Shown one piece after another: positions 33,029-43,492 of a stretch of DNA of 64,000 bases (the first letter of the stretch is position 1; each line of letters opens with the position of its first letter). The stretch is taken from assembly GCF_007833355.1 (NCBI RefSeq), contig NZ_CP020914.1, forward strand, positions 668,047 to 732,046, read 5' to 3'. The DNA is from Denitratisoma sp. DHT3. Lineage in GTDB: Bacteria > Pseudomonadota > Gammaproteobacteria > Burkholderiales > Rhodocyclaceae. Under the pieces are notes generated by a model. The model did not search any database. It was not told the DNA's origin and saw only the letters and a list, made by a program, of their open reading frames with translations. Position numbers and translations under genes: made by a program.

Positions 33029-34927
33029 ATGTTCGATTTCGTTCGCAACAATCGCCGCATCGTCCAGGTCGTCCTGGCGGGCATCATCCTGCCTTTCGCC
33101 TTCTGGGGCGTGGATTCCTACATCAATCACATGGGCTCCAGCAACGACGTTGCCACGGTGGGCGGCAGCGCCATCAGCCTGCAGGCGTTTCAGCAGAGCT
33201 TGCAGGAGCAGCAGAATCGGATGCGGAGCGCGGCCGGACGGCCGGTGCCCCAGGAACTGCTGGACACGCCGCAGATCCGCCAGGACGTTTTGAACGGCCT
33301 GATCGACCAGCGCCTGCTGCTGCTGCACGCCGCCAAGTCCGGGCTGGGCGTGAGCGACGCGCAACTGGCGCAGTTCATCGCCTCGGTGCCCTCCTTGCAG
33401 GACGATGGCAAGTTTTCCAAGGAAAAATACGAGGCTCTGGTCGCCGCCCAGGGAATGACCATCGACAGTTTCGAGGCGCGCCTGCGCCAGGACATGGCAA
33501 TGCAGCAGGCGCTGGGCGCGGTGGGCGCTTCGCTGCCGGGCAAGGGCGGCGCTGACCGCTGGCTGGCGGCGCAACTGGAGGAGCGGGAAGTCGCCGAGGC
33601 CCTGTTCAAGCCCGAGCAGTTCGCATCGCAGGTGAAGCTCGGCGCCGATGCGGCGAAGGCCTACTACGACAGCCATGCCAGCGCTTTCCAGGTGCCCGAG
33701 CAGGTGCGCGTCGAGTACGTGGCGCTGACCCGCCAGGGCCTGCTGGGGCAGGTCAGCGTCAGCGACGAGGAGGCGATGGCCTGGTACAAGGGCCACGCCG
33801 AGCAATACCGGCAGCCCGAGGAACGCCGGGCCAGCCACATCCTGATCCTGGCGGAGAAGAACGCGCCCGAGGCGGCGGTCAAGGCCGCGGCCACCAAGGC
33901 CGACGAGCTGCTGGCGCGGATTCGCAAGGCGCCCGGCGAGTTCGCCGCCCTGGCCAAGCAGCACTCCCAGGACCCCGGTTCCGCCGCCCACGGCGGCGAT
34001 CTGGACTGGTTCCGTCGCGGCATGATGGTCAAGCCCTTCGACGACGCGGTCTTCGCGCTCAAGGAAGGCGAGGTCAGCACCGTGGTCCGTTCCGATTTCG
34101 GCTTCCACATCATCAGGCTCACCGGCGTGCGTCCGGAGCGGGTGCGCCCCTTCGAGGAAGTGAAGGGCGAGATCGTCGCCCAGTTGAGCCAGCAGGCGGC
34201 CGGCCGCAAATTCACCGAGGCGGTGGAGAGTTTCACCAACATGGTCTATGAGCAGGCCGACAGCCTGCAGCCGGTGGAGGACAAGTTCAAGCTGAAGCCC
34301 ATGCAAAGCGGCTGGCTCACCCGGGACGGGCAGGGCGCCGGTCCCCTGAACAATCCCAAGCTGCTGGCGGCGGTGTTCTCCGACGACGTGCTGAAGAACA
34401 AGCGCAATACCGAGGCGGTCGAAATGGGGCAGGACGTCCTGGTCGCCGCCCGCCTGCTGGAGCACAAGCCGGCCAGCATGCGCGCCCTGGACGAGGTGAA
34501 GGGCGAGATCGAGAAGCGCCTGATCCAGGAGGAGGCCGCCAGGCTGGCGCGTCAGGCCGGCGAGGCGGCGCTGGCGCGGACGGCCAAGGCCGAGGGCGGG
34601 GCCGAGATCAAGTGGGGCGCCGCGCGCAGCGTGCCGCGCCTGGGTGCGGCGGACGTCGGCCGGGAGGAATTGCAGGCGGTGTTCAGGGCGGATGTCGCCA
34701 GGTTGCCCGCCTATGCCGGCGCCGTGCGGCCGGACGGCAGCTATGCCCTGTACCGGATTTCCCAGGTCAAGCCGTTCAAGGGCGAGGACGACAGCCGCGC
34801 CCAGATGCTGCGCCAGCAGTACGGCCAGATCGTCGCCGGCGAGGAGTTCAGCGCCTGGCTCAGCACCTTGCGTCAGCGCTACAAGGTGGAAATTCACCAG
34901 AAGGTGCTGGACGCCAAGGAGCACTGA
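33029..34927 (+). CDS. ppiD: Periplasmic chaperone / peptidyl-prolyl isomerase PpiD
   Basis: PpiD is an inner-membrane-anchored periplasmic chaperone that assists newly exported proteins at the Sec translocon. The 632-aa protein has a single N-terminal TM (residues about 12-31). A SurA-like helical domain follows (about 40-200, 'DVATVGGSAISLQAFQQSLQ'). The parvulin domain (about 265-365) has 'RRASHILI', 'FAALAKQHSQDPGSAAHGGDL' and 'SDFGFHIIRL', and a second, degenerate parvulin-like C-terminal domain completes the protein. The length matches E. coli PpiD (623). In many Betaproteobacteria ppiD is preceded by tRNA genes including tRNA-Asp; here tRNA-Asp is 4.9 kb upstream, with an accessory segment between. 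Confidence 0.94.
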   Translation: MFDFVRNNRRIVQVVLAGIILPFAFWGVDSYINHMGSSNDVATVGGSAISLQAFQQSLQEQQNRMRSAAGRPVPQELLDTPQIRQDVLNGLIDQRLLLLHAAKSGLGVSDAQLAQFIASVPSLQDDGKFSKEKYEALVAAQGMTIDSFEARLRQDMAMQQALGAVGASLPGKGGADRWLAAQLEEREVAEALFKPEQFASQVKLGADAAKAYYDSHASAFQVPEQVRVEYVALTRQGLLGQVSVSDEEAMAWYKGHAEQYRQPEERRASHILILAEKNAPEAAVKAAATKADELLARIRKAPGEFAALAKQHSQDPGSAAHGGDLDWFRRGMMVKPFDDAVFALKEGEVSTVVRSDFGFHIIRLTGVRPERVRPFEEVKGEIVAQLSQQAAGRKFTEAVESFTNMVYEQADSLQPVEDKFKLKPMQSGWLTRDGQGAGPLNNPKLLAAVFSDDVLKNKRNTEAVEMGQDVLVAARLLEHKPASMRALDEVKGEIEKRLIQEEAARLARQAGEAALARTAKAEGGAEIKWGAARSVPRLGAADVGREELQAVFRADVARLPAYAGAVRPDGSYALYRISQVKPFKGEDDSRAQMLRQQYGQIVAGEEFSAWLSTLRQRYKVEIHQKVLDAKEH

Positions 34928-34976
34928 TCCCTTGGCCGGCCGGATGCGCTGATCTAGCGCGCAAGTCTCGCGGATC

Positions 34977-35918
34977 ATGAAGATCCAGCAATTGCGCTTT
35001 CTGATCGAGGTCGTCGACAGCGGCCTCAGCGTCACCGTCGCGGCGGAGCGGCTGTTCACTTCACAGCCGGGCGTCAGCAAGCAGATCCGCCTCCTGGAAG
35101 CCGAGATCGGCGTCGCCATCTTCGAGCGCTCGGGCAAGCGCTTCACCGGCCTCACCCCGGCCGGGCAGGCGGTGGTGCGGGCGGCGCGCCGGGTGTTGCT
35201 GGAGGCGGAGAATTTCAGGCGGGTGGCGGACGAGTTCCGCGACGAGTCCGCCGGCACCCTGACCGTGGCGACCACCCACACCCAGGCCCGCTATGTGCTG
35301 CCGCGGGTGGTGGCCGAATTCACCCGGCGCTATCCCCAGGTGCGGCTGTCGATCCAGGAAGGCGATCCGCACCGGGTGGTGGAGAATCTGCAGCGCGGCC
35401 TGGCCGACATCGGCATCGCCACCGAGGCGCTGGCCAGCGCGCCGGACCTGGTGTCCCTGCCGGCCTATTCCTGGCATCACCTGATGATCGCGCCGGCCGG
35501 CCATCCGCTCCTGGAGAAGGATGCCCTGACCCTGCAAACCCTGGCCAGCTATCCGCTGATCACCTACGACCCGGCCTTTTCCGGCCGCAGCCGGATCGAC
35601 GAGGCGTTCCGCCGCGCCGACATCCAGCCCAATCTGGCGCTCACCGCGGTGGACTCCGACGTGATCAAGACCTATGTCAGTCTTGGACTGGGCGTCGGCA
35701 TCATCGCCGCGATGGCCTTCGATCCCCAGCGCGACAGCGGTCTGGTGGCGGTGGACGTGGGGCACCTGTTCGGCGCCAACATCACCCGTCTGGCGCTGCG
35801 GCAGGGCGCGTTGCCGCGGCGCTTCGCCATGGCCTTCGTCGAGCTGCTGGCGCCGCAACTGACCGCCGACGTGGTGGCGGCGTCGATTCGGGAAGACGGC
35901 CAGTCCTACCAGATCTGA
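34977..35918 (+). CDS. cysB: CysB-family LysR-type transcriptional regulator
   Basis: This 313-aa LysR-type regulator belongs to the CysB/Cbl/SsuR group that controls sulfate assimilation and organosulfur use in response to acetylserine or sulfate. The N-terminal HTH spans residues 1-60 with the CysB-typical opening MKIQQLRFLIEVVDSGLSVT and 'LFTSQPGVSKQIRLLE'. The effector domain contains 'ATTHTQARYVLPRVV', 'DVIKTYVSLGLGVGIIA' and 'AFDPQRD', which are strongly CysB-like. No cys operon is adjacent. The ATG at 34977 gives the exact family N terminus. Whether it is CysB itself or the SsuR paralogue cannot be decided here. Confidence 0.85.
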   Translation: MKIQQLRFLIEVVDSGLSVTVAAERLFTSQPGVSKQIRLLEAEIGVAIFERSGKRFTGLTPAGQAVVRAARRVLLEAENFRRVADEFRDESAGTLTVATTHTQARYVLPRVVAEFTRRYPQVRLSIQEGDPHRVVENLQRGLADIGIATEALASAPDLVSLPAYSWHHLMIAPAGHPLLEKDALTLQTLASYPLITYDPAFSGRSRIDEAFRRADIQPNLALTAVDSDVIKTYVSLGLGVGIIAAMAFDPQRDSGLVAVDVGHLFGANITRLALRQGALPRRFAMAFVELLAPQLTADVVAASIREDGQSYQI

Positions 35919-35923
35919 ACGGC

Positions 35924-36316
35924 TCACCTCGCCGTCGCGATCCTGGCCGGCCGGGCGCGCTGCGCCTGCAGGCAAATGCGCCGCTCCGCGGCCGGCTTGT
36001 CCCGGCAGGCCTGGCGGGCCTTCACCAGCGCAACGCAACGTTGCGGACGACGGGCCTTGCGGCAGTCGGGCGCCGGCATGCGGTCCTCCATGCACTGGCG
36101 CAACTCGTCCCCCTTGTAGCGAGCGCAGATGCGGCGGGCCATCAGGCGCGCCGCGCAGCGCTCCGGATCGCGCGCCTGGGTGCAGCCCTGGCTCTCCCGT
36201 GCGATGGGTTCCGCGGCACTACTTGTACCGGGAGCGGCGAGGGCGAGCAGGAACAGCATGGCCATGGCGCGGCCGGTGATTTGGGAGAGCAGGCGTGACA
36301 TCGGTGATTTTTTCAT
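35924..36316 (-). CDS. Exported cysteine-rich hypothetical protein
   Basis: This 130-aa protein has a Sec signal peptide: a basic start, a hydrophobic core 'AMAMLFLLALAAPG', and a probable cleavage after SSA-A near residue 35. The mature part of about 95 residues is very basic and has eight Cys spaced in pairs (for example CTQARDPERC, CRKARRPQRC). This suggests a disulfide-bonded repeat of Cys-x8-Cys units. It is convergent with the CysB-type regulator, 5 nt apart. The ATG at 36316 is used; an in-frame ATG five codons later is possible. I do not recognise the family. Confidence 0.7.
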   Translation of the reverse strand: MKKSPMSRLLSQITGRAMAMLFLLALAAPGTSSAAEPIARESQGCTQARDPERCAARLMARRICARYKGDELRQCMEDRMPAPDCRKARRPQRCVALVKARQACRDKPAAERRICLQAQRARPARIATAR

Positions 36317-36421
36317 TCGTGAGGATTTTGCAACGCCGCCATCATAACCAGTATGTATCGTGGTGGGCCGGGCCGGAGGAGTTCGGCTATATTGCTCGCT
36401 GGACAACAGAAACGCCGCGCC

Positions 36422-38209
<1,788 letters not shown>

Positions 38210-38222
38210 ACTGTTATGGAAA

Positions 38223-38293
38223 CACTGATTGAGTCCGTCCGCACTGAGCCCTTCGTCTTGGCTCAGCCCGAACGGAAGGGGACTTGTTCAGTG
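38223..38293. repeat. Long imperfect palindrome between convergent genes
   Basis: Four nested complementary pairs are present: CACTGA/TCAGTG, AGTCC/GGACT, TCCG/CGGA and GAGCC/GGCTC, spanning 71 bp. The inner sequence (complement reads CGTTCGGGCTGAGCC ... GAAGGGCTCAG) resembles the widespread proteobacterial spacer palindrome built on TGAGC-TGTCGAAGG-CTCA. It lies between the convergent ATPase and VWA genes and may terminate both transcripts. Confidence 0.65.
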
Positions 38294-38298
38294 CTTCC

Positions 38299-39471
38299 TT
38301 ATTTATTGAGCTGACGCATCGCCCGCTCCAGGCCCGCCAGGGAGAGGGGGAACATGCGGCCGCCCATGATCCCGTGCAGGATCTGGATCGACTGGCGGTA
38401 ATCCCAGAGCCGCTCCGGTTCGGGGTTCAGCCAGACGGCCGAGGGATAGGCTTCCAGCAGCCGGTCCAGCCAGACGGCGCCGGCCTCCGGGTTGTTGTAC
38501 TCGACCGAGCCGCCGGGCTGGAGGATTTCGTAGGGGCTCATGGTCGCGTCGCCGACGAAGATCAGCTTGTAATCCTCGCCGTACTTGTGCATCACGTCCC
38601 AGAGCGGGATGCGCTCGTCGCGGCGCCGGTTGTTGTCGCGCCAGACGTGGTCGTAGACGCAGTTGTGGAAGTAGAAATACTCCAGGTGCTTGAACTCGGC
38701 GCGGGCGGCGGAGAACATCTCGGCGCAGACCTGGATGTGGTCGTCCATGGAGCCGCCGACGTCGAGGAACAGCAGCACCTTGACCTTGTTGTGGCGCTCG
38801 GGGCGCATCTTCAGGTCCAGCCAGCCGGCGTTGCGCGCCGTGCCCTGGATGGTGCCGTCCAGGTCCAGTTCCTCCGCCGCGCCTTCGCGGGCGAAGCGGC
38901 GCAGGCGGCGCAGCGCGACCTTGATGTTGCGGGTGCCCAGCTCCATCGAATCGTCCAGGTTCTTGAACTCCCGGTTTTCCCAGACCTTGACGGCGGTGCG
39001 GTTGCCCGCGGATTCACCGCCGACGCGGATGCCTTCCGGATGGTAGCCGCTGTTGCCGAAGGGACTGGTGCCGCCGGTGCCGATCCACTTGTTGCCGCCC
39101 TGGTGGCGCCCCTTCTGTTCCTCCAGGCGCTTCTTCAACTCCTCCATGAGCTTGTCCCAGCCCAGTTTTTCAAGCTTGGCCTTCTCCTCCGGCGTCAGCA
39201 TCTTCTTCGCCATGGCCGTCAGCCAATCCTCGGGCAGCTCGGCCGCCAGGCCGGGAATCTGCTCGACGCCGCGGAAGTACTCGCCGAAGGCCTGGTCGAA
39301 CTTGTCGTATTGGGTCTCGTCCTTCACCAGGCAGGCGCGGGCGAGGAAGTAGAAGTCGTCGATGCTGTGTCCCGCCACCCGGGCCCGCATGGCTTCCAGC
39401 AGGGTCAGAAATTCGCGGGTCGAGACCGGCAGCTTGCGCGCCTTGAGGTGCAGGAAAAAGTCGATCAGCAT
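38299..39471 (-). CDS. CoxE-like VWA domain protein
   Basis: This 390-aa cytoplasmic protein has a C-terminal von Willebrand factor A domain of the CoxE/COG3825 type, partner of MoxR AAA+ ATPases in metal-enzyme or complex maturation. The N-terminal half is helical with 'SIDDFYFLARACLVKDETQYDKFD'-type sequence. A Gly-rich linker ('GTGGTSPFGNSGYHPEG') follows. The VWA begins near 225 with a MIDAS-like 'LLFLDVGGSMDDH' and continues 'IFVGDATMSPYEI'. Its ATG overlaps the end of the GGDEF gene by 7 nt. Two genes upstream is moxR, so the pair is kept but interrupted by a diguanylate cyclase. Confidence 0.87.
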   Translation of the reverse strand: MLIDFFLHLKARKLPVSTREFLTLLEAMRARVAGHSIDDFYFLARACLVKDETQYDKFDQAFGEYFRGVEQIPGLAAELPEDWLTAMAKKMLTPEEKAKLEKLGWDKLMEELKKRLEEQKGRHQGGNKWIGTGGTSPFGNSGYHPEGIRVGGESAGNRTAVKVWENREFKNLDDSMELGTRNIKVALRRLRRFAREGAAEELDLDGTIQGTARNAGWLDLKMRPERHNKVKVLLFLDVGGSMDDHIQVCAEMFSAARAEFKHLEYFYFHNCVYDHVWRDNNRRRDERIPLWDVMHKYGEDYKLIFVGDATMSPYEILQPGGSVEYNNPEAGAVWLDRLLEAYPSAVWLNPEPERLWDYRQSIQILHGIMGGRMFPLSLAGLERAMRQLNK

Positions 39472-40586
39472 GATGAGGTTTTGGCCACGAAGGCGATGGA
39501 TTCGCCGCTATAAATTTCGACCCGGTTGCGGCCCAGGTGTTTCGCCTGGTACAGGGCCGAGTCGGCGGCGTGGGTGAGATCGTCCGGGGTCTTGCCGTGC
39601 TGGGGATAGCTGGAAACGCCGAACGAGCCGGTGATCCTGAGGGTGAAATCGCCGAAGCTCAATTCAGCGTCGGCAAAGCGCTCGCGCCAGGTTTCGGCGC
39701 GTGCCTGGGCGTGGTCCAGCGTCATGCCGGGCAGGACCACCAGGAATTCCTCGCCGCCGTAGCGGCAGACCACGTCCTCGGCGCGGGTGTCGGCGCGCAG
39801 CAGATCGGCGACGGTCTTGATGATCTGGTCGCCCGCCAGATGGCCGTAGCTGTCGTTGAGCGTCTTGAAATGGTCCAGGTCGACCATCACCACCGACAGG
39901 GGATGGCCGTCGCGGCGGGTGCGGGCCACTTCCCGCTCCAGCGTCTCGTCCAGGTAGCGACGGTTGAAGACGCCGGTGAGCGAGTCCCGTATCGCCTGGT
40001 TGGCCAGCTGCGTCTGCAATTCCTGGATCTTCTGCAACTGGATGTGCAGCCAGCTGTTGGCCTTCGCCAGGGCCGATTCGGCGAGCTTGCGCTCGGTGAT
40101 GTCGAGGTGGGTTCCCAGCATCCGCAAGGGGTCGCCCTGCGGGGTGCGTGCCCACAACATGCCGCGCGAGAGCACCCAGCGCCAGCTGCCGTCGCGCGAG
40201 CGCATCCGGAACTCGCAGCGATAGATGGGCGTTTCGCCGCGCCAGTGGCGTTGCTGCGCCTCCTGGACGCGGGGCATGTCCTCCGGATGCACCAGGGAGG
40301 CGAAGGTCGAGTCGTCCTTCCGCGTCGAATCGGGCGGGTACCCGATGATCGCCCACCAGCCGTCGGAGTAGTGCGCCGAGTCTTCGACGATGTTCCAGTC
40401 CCAGACGCCGTCGCCGGCACATTCCAGGGCCAGGCGCAGCCGCTCCTCGCTGTCCTGGCTCCGCTGGAGCGCCTCGTCGCGTTGCTTCAAGACCTGTCGC
40501 AGGCGCTGATTGAGTCGGCCGAAATAGCCGACGATCAGCGCCAGCAGCGCCAGTAGACCGGCGATGAACAGGAGGTATGGAATCAC
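39465..40586 (-). CDS. Membrane-anchored PAS-GGDEF diguanylate cyclase
   Basis: This 373-aa protein should make c-di-GMP. One TM lies at residues 1-24 ('VIPYLLFIAGLLALLALIVG'), a short coiled coil follows, then a PAS_3 domain with PAC (about 52-180, 'GDGVWDWNIVEDSAHYSDGW'). The GGDEF domain (about 205-365) has 'RDSLTGVFNRRYLDETL' and an active-site GGEEF. An RAED inhibitory I-site lies five residues before GGEEF. The start is GTG at 40586, whose bases overlap the moxR TGA (GTGA). The stop is inside the first codons of the coxE-like gene. Both junctions indicate translational coupling with the MoxR/VWA pair. Confidence 0.88.
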   Translation of the reverse strand: MIPYLLFIAGLLALLALIVGYFGRLNQRLRQVLKQRDEALQRSQDSEERLRLALECAGDGVWDWNIVEDSAHYSDGWWAIIGYPPDSTRKDDSTFASLVHPEDMPRVQEAQQRHWRGETPIYRCEFRMRSRDGSWRWVLSRGMLWARTPQGDPLRMLGTHLDITERKLAESALAKANSWLHIQLQKIQELQTQLANQAIRDSLTGVFNRRYLDETLEREVARTRRDGHPLSVVMVDLDHFKTLNDSYGHLAGDQIIKTVADLLRADTRAEDVVCRYGGEEFLVVLPGMTLDHAQARAETWRERFADAELSFGDFTLRITGSFGVSSYPQHGKTPDDLTHAADSALYQAKHLGRNRVEIYSGESIAFVAKTSSC

Positions 40587-41425
40587 CGATTGTGCCGGGC
40601 CATGAAGACCAGGCGCTCGAACAGATGCACGTCCTGCTCGTTCTTCAGCAACGCGCCATGGAGGGGCGGCACCGCCGCCTTCCGGTCCTGGGCGCGCAGC
40701 ACCTCGGGCGGGATGTCCTCGGCCATCAGCAGCTTGAGCCAGTCGATCAGTTCCGAGGTGGAGGGCTTCTTCTTCAGGCCGGGAATCTGGCGCAGCTCGA
40801 AGAACACTTCCAGGGCTTCCTTGAGCAGCTCCCGCTTCAGGTCGGGGAAATGGACGTCGACGATCTTCTCCATCGTCTCCTTGTCGGGAAACTTGATGTA
40901 GTGGAAAAAGCAGCGGCGCAGGAAGGCGTCGGGCAGTTCCTTTTCGTTGTTGGAGGTGATGATGATGATGGGGCGGTGCCTGGCCTTGACCAGCTGCCGG
41001 GTCTCGTAGACGTAGAACTCCATCCGGTCCAGTTCCCGCAGCAGGTCGTTGGGGAACTCGATGTCGGCCTTGTCGATCTCGTCGATCAGCACCACGGTCG
41101 GCTGGTCCGACTCCAGCGCCTGCCAGAGGGCGCCCTTGACGATGTAGTTGCCGATGTCCTTGACCTTGTCGTCCCCCAGCTGGGAGTCGCGCAGGCGCGA
41201 GACCGCGTCGTACTCGTAGAGGCCCTGCTGCGCCTTGGTGGTGGATTTGACGTGCCATTGCAGCAGCGGCAGGCCCAGGGCGGCGGCGACCTCCTCGGCC
41301 AGCATGGTCTTGCCGGTGCCCGGCTCGCCCTTGATCAGGAGCGGCCGTTGCAGGGTGATGGCGGCATTGACCGCCAGCATCAGATCGGGAGTGGCGACGT
41401 AGCTGGATGTACCTTCGAAACGCAT
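40583..41425 (-). CDS. MoxR-family AAA+ ATPase
   Basis: This 280-aa AAA+ chaperone-like ATPase has Walker A KGEPGTGKTMLAEE, Walker B 'VVLIDEIDKADIEF', sensor 1 'IIITSNNEKELPDAFLRR' with the arginine finger, and a C-terminal lid. MoxR proteins act with VWA partners (here the CoxE-like protein two genes downstream) to insert cofactors or remodel enzyme complexes. The ATG at 41425 is preferred over an upstream in-frame codon. It is the first gene of a moxR - GGDEF - coxE operon. The 187-nt AT-rich spacer upstream probably carries the promoter. No target enzyme gene is seen nearby. Confidence 0.92.
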   Translation of the reverse strand: MRFEGTSSYVATPDLMLAVNAAITLQRPLLIKGEPGTGKTMLAEEVAAALGLPLLQWHVKSTTKAQQGLYEYDAVSRLRDSQLGDDKVKDIGNYIVKGALWQALESDQPTVVLIDEIDKADIEFPNDLLRELDRMEFYVYETRQLVKARHRPIIIITSNNEKELPDAFLRRCFFHYIKFPDKETMEKIVDVHFPDLKRELLKEALEVFFELRQIPGLKKKPSTSELIDWLKLLMAEDIPPEVLRAQDRKAAVPPLHGALLKNEQDVHLFERLVFMARHNR

Positions 41426-41612
41426 GGGGAGAGTCCTGAAGTGAATGAGGATGAGCGTTATGGGGTGCTGTTTGTAGCTAAAACGGAAACAATCAGCAGA
41501 TGGATTCAAGTCTTCAATAAATCATGCCAGTCGCTGTCTGGCCTTCAATTTTTGATACTTATTCTGCATGATTCATTGTATTCATTTTGGAAACAATGCG
41601 GCTGCACCTGAT

Positions 41613-42050
41613 TCATCGGCCGGCCGCGCGTCTGATCGATTCCACATAAGCCTCGCCGTCCATCGGCGCCCGGTCCCGCTGCGAACGCCAGATGGCCTCG
41701 GCCAGGCAGTCGAGGATGGCGTGCAGCGCCTCGTGGCGGTCGCCGCGCCGGATGAGCAGTTGCTCGTAGGCGGCGCGGATGCCTTGCGGCTGATCGATCT
41801 GCAACTGCTCCTCGATCGCCAGGTGCAGGGAGAGGTGGAGGAAGGGATTGGTCTCCCCCTGTTCCGGCGTCCAGTCCCGGGCCAGGGCCTCCTCGCCGCC
41901 GCCCAGCAGGGCGTGGTATTCAGGGTGCAGTTGTACCACGTCGGCGGCCATGATTTCCAGGGCGGTGGCCGGCAGCTTGTCGATGCGTTTCTTCCAGGCG
42001 TCGACCAGGAACTGGCGCGCCTGGTCGCGGCTGGGGTTGAAAAGGCTCAC
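41613..42050 (-). CDS. DUF1841 family protein
   Basis: This 145-aa soluble protein of a small proteobacterial family has no known activity. It starts 'MSLFNPSRDQARQFLVDAW' and includes 'HPEYHALL', 'NPFLHLSLHLAIEEQLQIDQP' and 'GDRHEALHAILDCLAEAIW', with several conserved His and Glu that could bind metal. Its ATG overlaps the nth stop (ATGA), so it is co-translated with endonuclease III, an arrangement that appears conserved in Betaproteobacteria. Confidence 0.88.
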   Translation of the reverse strand: MSLFNPSRDQARQFLVDAWKKRIDKLPATALEIMAADVVQLHPEYHALLGGGEEALARDWTPEQGETNPFLHLSLHLAIEEQLQIDQPQGIRAAYEQLLIRRGDRHEALHAILDCLAEAIWRSQRDRAPMDGEAYVESIRRAAGR

Positions 42051-42679
42051 GGGGTCTTGTCCTTGTATTCGCAGAGATCCCGGATCGGGCAGCGGGGGCA
42101 GTCGGGCTTCCGGGCCTTGCAGACGTAGCGGCCGTGCAGGATCAGCCAGTGGTGGGCGTGCAGCCGATATTCCGGAGGCACGAACTTCAGCAGCTTGTCC
42201 TCCACCGCCCGGACATCCTTCCCCGGCGCCAGCCCGGTGCGGTTGGCAACGCGGAAGATGTGGGTGTCCACCGCGATCGTCGGTTCGCCGAAGACGACGT
42301 TCAGCACCACGTTGGCGGTCTTGCGCCCGACACCGGGCAGCGCCTCCAGCGCGGCGCGGTCGTGGGGCACCTCGCCGCCATGGCGTTCGAGCAGGAGGCG
42401 GGAGAGGGCGACGACGTTCTTCGCCTTGGTCTTGTAAAGGCCGATGGTCTGGATGTACTCGGCCAGACCTTCCTCGCCCAGCGCGGCGATCGCCTGGGGC
42501 GTCGGATGGGCGCGGAACAGCGGGCGGGCGGCGCGATTCACGCCCTTGTCCGTGGCCTGGGCCGAGAGCACCACCGCCACCAGGAGCTGGTAGGGGGTCT
42601 GGTATTCCAGTTCCGTGACCGGGTGGGGGTCCGTCGCCGCGAGGCGAGCGAAGATTTCGGCGCGTTTGGTCTGATTCAT
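42047..42679 (-). CDS. nth: Endonuclease III
   Basis: Nth is a base-excision-repair DNA glycosylase/AP lyase acting on oxidised pyrimidines. The 210-aa protein has the helix-hairpin-helix 'LEALPGVGRKTANVVLNVVFG' (catalytic Lys in GVGRKTA), the catalytic Asp in 'AVDTHIFRV', and a C-terminal [4Fe-4S] motif C-x6-C-x2-C-x5-C. The ATG at 42679 is chosen; the frame upstream is repeat sequence. It follows rnfE as in the E. coli rsxABCDGE-nth order, with a 111-nt gap holding a family C repeat. Confidence 0.96.
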   Translation of the reverse strand: MNQTKRAEIFARLAATDPHPVTELEYQTPYQLLVAVVLSAQATDKGVNRAARPLFRAHPTPQAIAALGEEGLAEYIQTIGLYKTKAKNVVALSRLLLERHGGEVPHDRAALEALPGVGRKTANVVLNVVFGEPTIAVDTHIFRVANRTGLAPGKDVRAVEDKLLKFVPPEYRLHAHHWLILHGRYVCKARKPDCPRCPIRDLCEYKDKTP

Positions 42680-42735
42680 CCTTGAAACCTCGGTTCGAAC
42701 CACGGCGACACGGCGGGCACGGCGGGCAGAGCGAA
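42680..42735. repeat. Intergenic repeat, family C, copy 2
   Basis: The rnfE-nth spacer has GAAACCTCGGTTCGAACC followed by a short-period run ACGGCGACACGGCGGGCACG. Both parts are also found near 25866-25942, where the second part is on the opposite strand. Such CACGGCG-rich spacers look like a small dispersed family. Confidence 0.6.
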
Positions 42736-42790
42736 CCTCAAGACTTCCATCGTTTTGATGGGCCGCCCGATGGGATAAAGCGCGAGCTCC

Positions 42791-43471
42791 TCAGGCGGCC
42801 TGCGCCTCCAGGTGCTGGCGCCGGGCCAGTTCCGCCGCGCGGGCGTTGGCGCGGGCATCCATCCAGTTGCGCACCGCGATCATCAGCCCCAGGAAGATGA
42901 AGGCGCCGGGCGGCAGGATGCTGATCAGGAAGCCGGGATAGTCCTCGGGCAGGACATGGATGGCCTGGGCGCCGGGAATGATCATCTCGATCCCGGAGAG
43001 CACCGTGCCCTGGCCGACGAATTCCCGCACCGCGCCCAGCACCGCCAGCACGCCGGTGAGGCCCACGCCCATCATGAAACCGTCCCAGGTCGAGCGCCAG
43101 GCCGGATTCTTGGCGGCGAAGGCTTCCACCCGTGCCAGCACGATGCAGTTGGTGACGATCAGGGGAATGAAAATGCCCAGGATCAGATACAGGTCGTGCA
43201 GCCAGGCGTTGAAGGCCAGGTCGACCATGGTCACCAGGGTGGCGATGATCAGGATGAACACCGGAATCCGAATCTCGTAGGGAATGAAGGCCCGGAGCGC
43301 CGACACCGTCAGGTTGGACAGCGCCATCACCAGCGCCGTGGCCAGTCCCAGGCTGACCGAGTTGGTGAGGGTGGTGGTGACGGCCAGGGTGGGGCACAGC
43401 CCCAGCACCTGGGCGAGGATGGAATTCTGCTTCCACAGGCCGTTATGGGTGATCTCGCGGTATGTGCTCAT
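42791..43471 (-). CDS. rnfE: Rnf electron transport complex subunit E
   Basis: RnfE is a membrane subunit of the Rnf complex (ferredoxin:NAD+ oxidoreductase coupled to ion movement). The 226-aa protein is six-TM and homologous to RnfA. It has 'LGLCPTLAVTTTL', 'VMALSNLTVSALRAFIPYEIR', 'VTNCIVLARVEAFAAKNP' and a C-terminal basic-hydrophilic tail. The LGLCP motif with Cys is shared with RnfA and ligates the intramembrane iron-sulfur centre. It is the last rnf gene before nth and lies 21 nt after rnfG. Confidence 0.94.
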   Translation of the reverse strand: MSTYREITHNGLWKQNSILAQVLGLCPTLAVTTTLTNSVSLGLATALVMALSNLTVSALRAFIPYEIRIPVFILIIATLVTMVDLAFNAWLHDLYLILGIFIPLIVTNCIVLARVEAFAAKNPAWRSTWDGFMMGVGLTGVLAVLGAVREFVGQGTVLSGIEMIIPGAQAIHVLPEDYPGFLISILPPGAFIFLGLMIAVRNWMDARANARAAELARRQHLEAQAA

Positions 43472-43492
43472 GGCTGGACTCAGTGGTGGGGA

